From contig DATDME010000033.1 in assembly GCA_036518915.1 (NCBI GenBank), positions 1 to 22,315 on the forward strand: DNA of 22,315 bases, written 5' to 3'. The notes beneath the pieces were generated by a model, which saw nothing but the letters and a program-made list of their open reading frames with translations, ran no database searches and was not told where the DNA came from. Source of the stretch: GCA-016699105 sp036518915. Lineage in GTDB: Bacteria > Patescibacteriota > Saccharimonadia > UBA4664. The translations under genes were made by a program, and so were the position numbers. Every line of letters starts with the position of its first letter. Positions within the stretch are counted from its first letter, which is position 1. Shown piece by piece: positions 21,234-22,315 of this stretch.

Positions 21234-21641
21234 CTAGGCTCCCGGCGCGGCCTCAGGGTCCTTGAGCCCCAGATGAAACCGGATGCGCTTCATGACATCC
21301 GCGATGACCGCCTGGGATTTCACGAGAAACTCATCGGCGCCCAGCTCTTTGGCGCGGACCTTATCGGACGGCTGCGAGAGGGCAGTGAGGATGATGATCT
21401 TGGTGTGCGCGGTTTCGGGAGTGTTGCGTAAGATATCGAGCACATCAAAGCCGGAGATGCGGGGCATCATAATATCGAGCAGAATGAGGTCGGGATGGTA
21501 TTCCAGAGCCTGCTGCAGGGCGGCTTCCCCGTTGGGGCAGTGGCGGACGTCGAAGCCCTCGGCCTCCATGCGGATGCGGTAGGCGGTGGCCAGAGCGAGG
21601 TCGTCTTCAACTAGCAGGATCCGCGGGCGGGGTTTACTCAT
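21234..21641 (-). CDS. Single-domain response regulator (second)
   Basis: This 135-aa receiver-only protein starts at the ATG at 21641, with acidic pocket VEDD (11-14), phospho-acceptor Asp56 in LLDIMMP, TA after strand 4 (IIILTAL), and Lys in EFLVKS. The last dozen residues are a linker-like tail. An in-frame ATG at 21656 exists, but its codons cover the TATAGT promoter hexamer, so I reject it. The Nudix gene follows after 3 bp and pyrG ends 46 bp upstream. No kinase is adjacent. It could be served by the kinase at 13.7-15.6 kb or another orphan kinase. Confidence 0.92.
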   Translation of the reverse strand: MSKPRPRILLVEDDLALATAYRIRMEAEGFDVRHCPNGEAALQQALEYHPDLILLDIMMPRISGFDVLDILRNTPETAHTKIIILTALSQPSDKVRAKELGADEFLVKSQAVIADVMKRIRFHLGLKDPEAAPGA

Positions 21642-21647
21642 ATGCTT

Positions 21648-21653
21648 ACTATA
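21648..21653 (-). promoter_or_regulatory. -10 hexamer (TATAGT), 6 nt from ATG of response regulator 2
   Basis: TATAGT (21653-21648, minus strand), then AAGCAT, then the ATG at 21641. It lies in the 46-bp gap after pyrG and has the same 6-nt spacing as recO, xseA and xseB. No -35 is seen. Confidence 0.52.
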
Positions 21654-21687
21654 CACACATTTCGTACATTGCGCATTGCGTGGTTCT

Positions 21688-22315
21688 TTAGGCTATGATA
21701 TTAGCTGATTTTGGCGTTTTGCTTAAGCTTTCGCGGCGGGTTTTGGCGGCGGTGATGAGGGCGTCAAACAGCGGGTGCGGGCGTCCGGGCCGCGATTTAA
21801 ACTCGGGATGGAATTGGCTGGCCACAAAGTAGGGGTGGTCGGCGTGTTCGATGATTTCCACGAGGCGGCCATCGGGCGACAGGCCAACGAACTTGAGGCC
21901 GGCGGCTTCGAGCTGGGTGCGGTAAGCGTTGTTGACCTCCCAGCGGTGGCGGTGGCGTTCGTTGATTTGTTTCACGCCGTAGGCCTGGCCGACTTTGGAT
22001 GTAGGGTCAAGCACGCAGGGGTAATCGCCGAGGCGCATGGTGCCGCCTTTCTCAGTCACTTGCTTTTGGCTGTCCATGAGGGCGATGACGGGATACTTGG
22101 TGTCGGGATCGACCTCGGTGGTGTTGGCGCCGGTGAGGCCGGCCAGGCGGGCCATCGCAATTACGCCCATGTGCAGGCCGTAGCACAGGCCGAGGTACGG
22201 CACGTTATTTTGAATGCAGTAGGTGGCGGCGGCAATTTTACCTTCAACGCCGCGTGAGCCAAAGCCGCCGGGAACCACTACACCGTCGTAGCCGGCATCG
22301 AGCAGGCTGGGGTCT
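21688..22315 (-). CDS. pyrG: CTP synthase, C-terminal part (cut by window edge)
   Basis: CTP synthase aminates UTP to CTP using glutamine-derived ammonia. Only the last 208 residues, the class I glutamine amidotransferase domain, are in the window, and the frame runs off the right edge. The oxyanion loop VVVPGGFGSRGVEGK, the nucleophile Cys in YLGLCYGLHMG, and the His/Glu of the triad in SQFHPEFKSRP are all present, as is the family's RHRHRWEVNN. The start lies outside the window. A polar tail ending KSANIIA follows the domain. Confidence 0.96.
   Translation of the reverse strand, partial: DPSLLDAGYDGVVVPGGFGSRGVEGKIAAATYCIQNNVPYLGLCYGLHMGVIAMARLAGLTGANTTEVDPDTKYPVIALMDSQKQVTEKGGTMRLGDYPCVLDPTSKVGQAYGVKQINERHRHRWEVNNAYRTQLEAAGLKFVGLSPDGRLVEIIEHADHPYFVASQFHPEFKSRPGRPHPLFDALITAAKTRRESLSKTPKSANIIA

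Noticed and set aside
1..22315. CRISPR arrays, tRNA/rRNA genes, transposases, prophage or toxin-antitoxin modules
   Set aside because: I looked for regularly spaced repeats, tRNA 3' ends, 16S/23S cores and typical small gene pairs on both strands and saw none. Apart from the candidate element at 7.5 kb the window is ordinary chromosomal content.

Overview
The window looks like a chromosomal segment from a Patescibacteria/CPR bacterium, most likely Candidatus Saccharibacteria (TM7). This is a judgement from gene content, not from a search. The grounds are a compact cell-wall/division cluster, a large TraG/VirD4-like ATPase with a disordered tail, a protein joining sigma region 4 to a HARE-type helix-turn-helix, very dense packing, and short 'YLGP'-type THUMP methyltransferase and STAS-like proteins. 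TGA is used as a stop (mraY, murG), which excludes the recoded Gracilibacteria/SR1 groups. Base composition is moderately GC-rich, with two AT-richer intergenic islands.

Layout. (1) 1-4069, plus strand: a reduced dcw cluster, mraY (5'-truncated by the window edge), ftsW, murG and ftsQ, all overlapping head to tail. They make lipid I, lipid II and septal peptidoglycan, plus the FtsQ division scaffold. (2) 4070-4435: a gene-free AT-rich island with several hairpins between converging transcription units. (3) 4436-7297 (possibly to 7351), minus: the TraG/VirD4-like ATPase. (4) 7298-7649: a complex intergenic region with a minus-strand terminator, a perfect CGAAC-N4-GTTCG (LexA/DinR-like) palindrome, and a 120-bp element with inverted terminal arms and flanking 9-bp direct repeats that contains a 29-codon ORF. 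(5) 7650-18472, a long minus-strand run: xseA, xseB, a membrane-anchored methyltransferase, a membrane-anchored protein of unknown function, a PAS-GAF-PAS histidine kinase, a response regulator, recO, a small unknown protein, glyS, yvcK, galU and the sigma4-HARE protein. (6) 18545-19972, plus: a THUMP-type RNA methyltransferase and rpmA (L27). (7) 19979-22315: a STAS/SEC14-like protein (minus), a stand-alone signalling-helix protein (plus), then a Nudix hydrolase, a second single-domain response regulator and the 3' part of pyrG (minus).

The most general signal is in the promoters. Several genes have a TACAAT, TATAAT or TATAGT hexamer exactly 6 nt before the ATG (recO, xseB, xseA, the second response regulator) or 9-11 nt before it (the 101-aa gene, the RNA methyltransferase, the sigma4-HARE gene). 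These genes lack a Shine-Dalgarno. This predicts widespread leaderless or near-leaderless mRNAs, while operon-internal genes such as galU and the first response regulator keep AGGAG-type sites. No rRNA, tRNA, CRISPR array, transposase or obvious defence system was seen. The most unusual loci are the 7.46-7.66 kb intergenic element and the sigma4-HARE regulator beside it, which has an exact TTGACA-N17-TATAAT promoter.
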